From assembly GCA_963383645.1 (NCBI GenBank), contig OY726557.1, forward strand, positions 130,532,751-130,596,750: 64,000 nt of DNA, read 5' to 3'. Below are positions 56,901 through 59,553 of the stretch, in pieces. Source of the DNA: Muscardinus avellanarius (Eukaryota > Chordata > Mammalia > Rodentia > Gliridae). How positions within the stretch are numbered: the first letter of the stretch is position 1; the number at the start of each line of letters is the position of its first letter. Below the pieces are notes generated by a model. The model was not told where the DNA came from, did not search any database, and saw only the letters and a list, made by a program, of their open reading frames with translations. The position numbers and the translations under genes are program-made.

Positions 56901-59506
56901 CATGGTGGCGCACGCTTATAATCCCAGCATTTGGGAGGCTGAGACAGGAGGATCATGGTTCACAGACAGCCTCAGCTACTTAGTGAGGCCCTTTGCAACT
57001 CAGTGAGACCCTGTCTCAAAATAAACAATAAAAAAATAGGGCTAGAAATGTAGCTCAAAGGTAGAATATCCTTGGGTTCCATCCCCAGTACCACACACAC
57101 ACAAAAAAAACAATCTCATGTGTCCACCTCTCTCATATATTTGCTCCATGGTCATATATTAACACTTGTTATCTCAATATAATAGCTCACTGCTCCGGAT
57201 TTCATGCTTTGCATACCCTGGCACTGTCTCCCAGCTCTCCAGCTCACTCCCTCTAGTACCTAGACTCAACAACCCTTCTGCCTCTCCAGTATCTCAATCC
57301 AACCTTTCCTTCTTCCACACATGTGCTCCAAGGTCACTCACGGTAATCACTTCCTTGTACTTGCCCTGGATTCCTACCCCACCATTGCTTCCTTGTTCTG
57401 GGTAGAATGTGCTCAGTGAATCCACAACCCTGTGAGGTCCAATTCCCTGCCTGCTCAGTACCAGCACCCTGGCAGCCCATGAAGCTGGAGAACAGCACTC
57501 AGCCTTGCTGTGGTCTCACTTGTTTCATGACCGTGAACCTCAGGTGGGCAGTTAGTGTTGCAGAAAATTGCACAGTCCTCCCCTAGAACATTCTCTTTCC
57601 TGGATGTGTTTTCACACCATTTCCTGTCCTTCCAAATCCTATAGTGGCCAACTCTACATCTGTCCTATTGGCAGCCCCTATTGCAAATAGCAGTCTCTTT
57701 ACTTGAAATGCTGTGATCCTTTCTAACTACTCCCTGGCTTTCCTCTTGCTCCACTAGAACCTAACCTGATGTTTTCATTTTTACCCAGAGTGATGAGTGA
57801 TCTTTTTTTATTTTGTTTTTGTTTTGTGGGGGGTTTTTTATTTTTGTTTTTGGGTTGTTTTTTTTTTTTTTTTTTGGTTGTACTGGGGTTCCTGGAAGCT
57901 CTTCTACCTCCAGGCTATACTCCCAGACCTATTTTGTATTTTTACTTGGAAATACGGTCTCTTAAGCCAACACAGCTGGCTTCGAACCTGCACGATCCTC
58001 CTGTCTCCACCTCCCAAGCGCGGGGATTACAAGCGTGCGCCACCACACCCAGCCAGAGTGATCTTTTAAAAGTACAATTAACAAGCCAGGTGTGGTGGCA
58101 AACATTTGTAAACCCAGCATTCAGAAGGCTGAGACAGGAGGATCAGGGTTCATAGACAGCCTCAGCTACTTAGTGAGGCCCTTTACAACTCAATGAGTAC
58201 CTATTTCAAATAAAGAACATAAAAAATAGGTCTAAGCCAGGCATGGTGGCACACACTTGTAATCCCAGCACTTGGGAGGGTGAGACAGGAGGATTACGCA
58301 GGTTCAAAGCCAGCCTCAGCTACCTAGTGAGGCTCTAGGCAGCTTAGTGAGACCTTGTTTCAAAATAAAATGTAAAATAGGTCTGGGTAATAGCCCAGAG
58401 GTAGAAAGCCCCTGGGTTCCATTCCCAGTACCACAAAAAAAAAAAAAAAAAAAAAATTAACATCACAATATTCCCTGATTAGAAACCTCAGAAAACTTTC
58501 AGTCACACTTAAAATAAAATACAAGCCAGTCGTGGTGGCCCACACTTGTAATCCCAGTACTTGGGAGGCTAAGACAGTAAGATGGAGATTCATGGCCAGC
58601 CTCAGCTACTTAGTGAGGCCCTGTTTCAAAATAAAAAATAGGGCTGGGGGTGTAGCTCGGAGGTAGAATGACCCTGGGTTCCATTCCCAGTACCATAAAA
58701 AAATTAAAATCAAATCAAATCCAAATTTTGTAGCATCATCAGGCCCTATTGGATCTGGCCCCTGCTTCCTCACCCTGTAGGAGTCTCCTCTCATCTGTCT
58801 TTTTTCTATAATGGAACTAAATATATAATTTACTTTGATAAAGGAAATCATACTGCTGAAAAAATGTTTGAAAATCAGAAAGCAGATTATTTCAAAGATA
58901 TATGCTATCTCAAGGATTTCTATTTTAGGATCTCTGTTTAAGAGAGATATAACTAAAGTGAATGGATCTTCCATTGCTGGAAAAGCAATAAATAGTAAAT
59001 CAAGGGGAGGGGTGTGAAAATCCAACATTCCCTCAGGAGTCTGAGACATACCTGGTTACTTGCCTGAATAAACACACATATACACATACACGTTTATGAA
59101 CACACGGAAATGATTCCAAGCCTTTCGGGAGTAAGTTTGTGGGTCTTCACCTCATACACACCTGCTGAACACATCCAGTTTCTCATCGTGAGAATTAAGA
59201 TGCTGTTGCAACTGCTCTGAGCTTACAAACCGGCGGTTGCACTCATAGCAGGGCCAGTTCTTCTCTTGCTCTCGAAGAACTACAGTCACAGGAAAGAAAT
59301 CACGAAAGCTGATGATCAACACACACCAGTAAAACTCAGATGCCCGCTGCCGCCACCATTCTTATCTAACTGTAGGCAGTATCTGCTATTTGTATTATTT
59401 TCTTGTTATAAAATCAAAGGCTATAATTTGACAGAGGGGTAGTTTTTAGGAGCTTATTTTCTGATATCTTTATGCAAAACATCACAACTCCCTCTGCAAC
59501 CCCTTA

Positions 59507-59553
<47 letters not shown>

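Noticed and set aside
57166..57405. 79-codon plus-strand frame, Ser/Pro-rich
   Set aside because: Composition follows the pyrimidine-rich DNA; no domain or conserved motif.
59508..59550. CA repeat considered as a CRISPR-like or satellite array
   Set aside because: Plain dinucleotide microsatellite without spacers.
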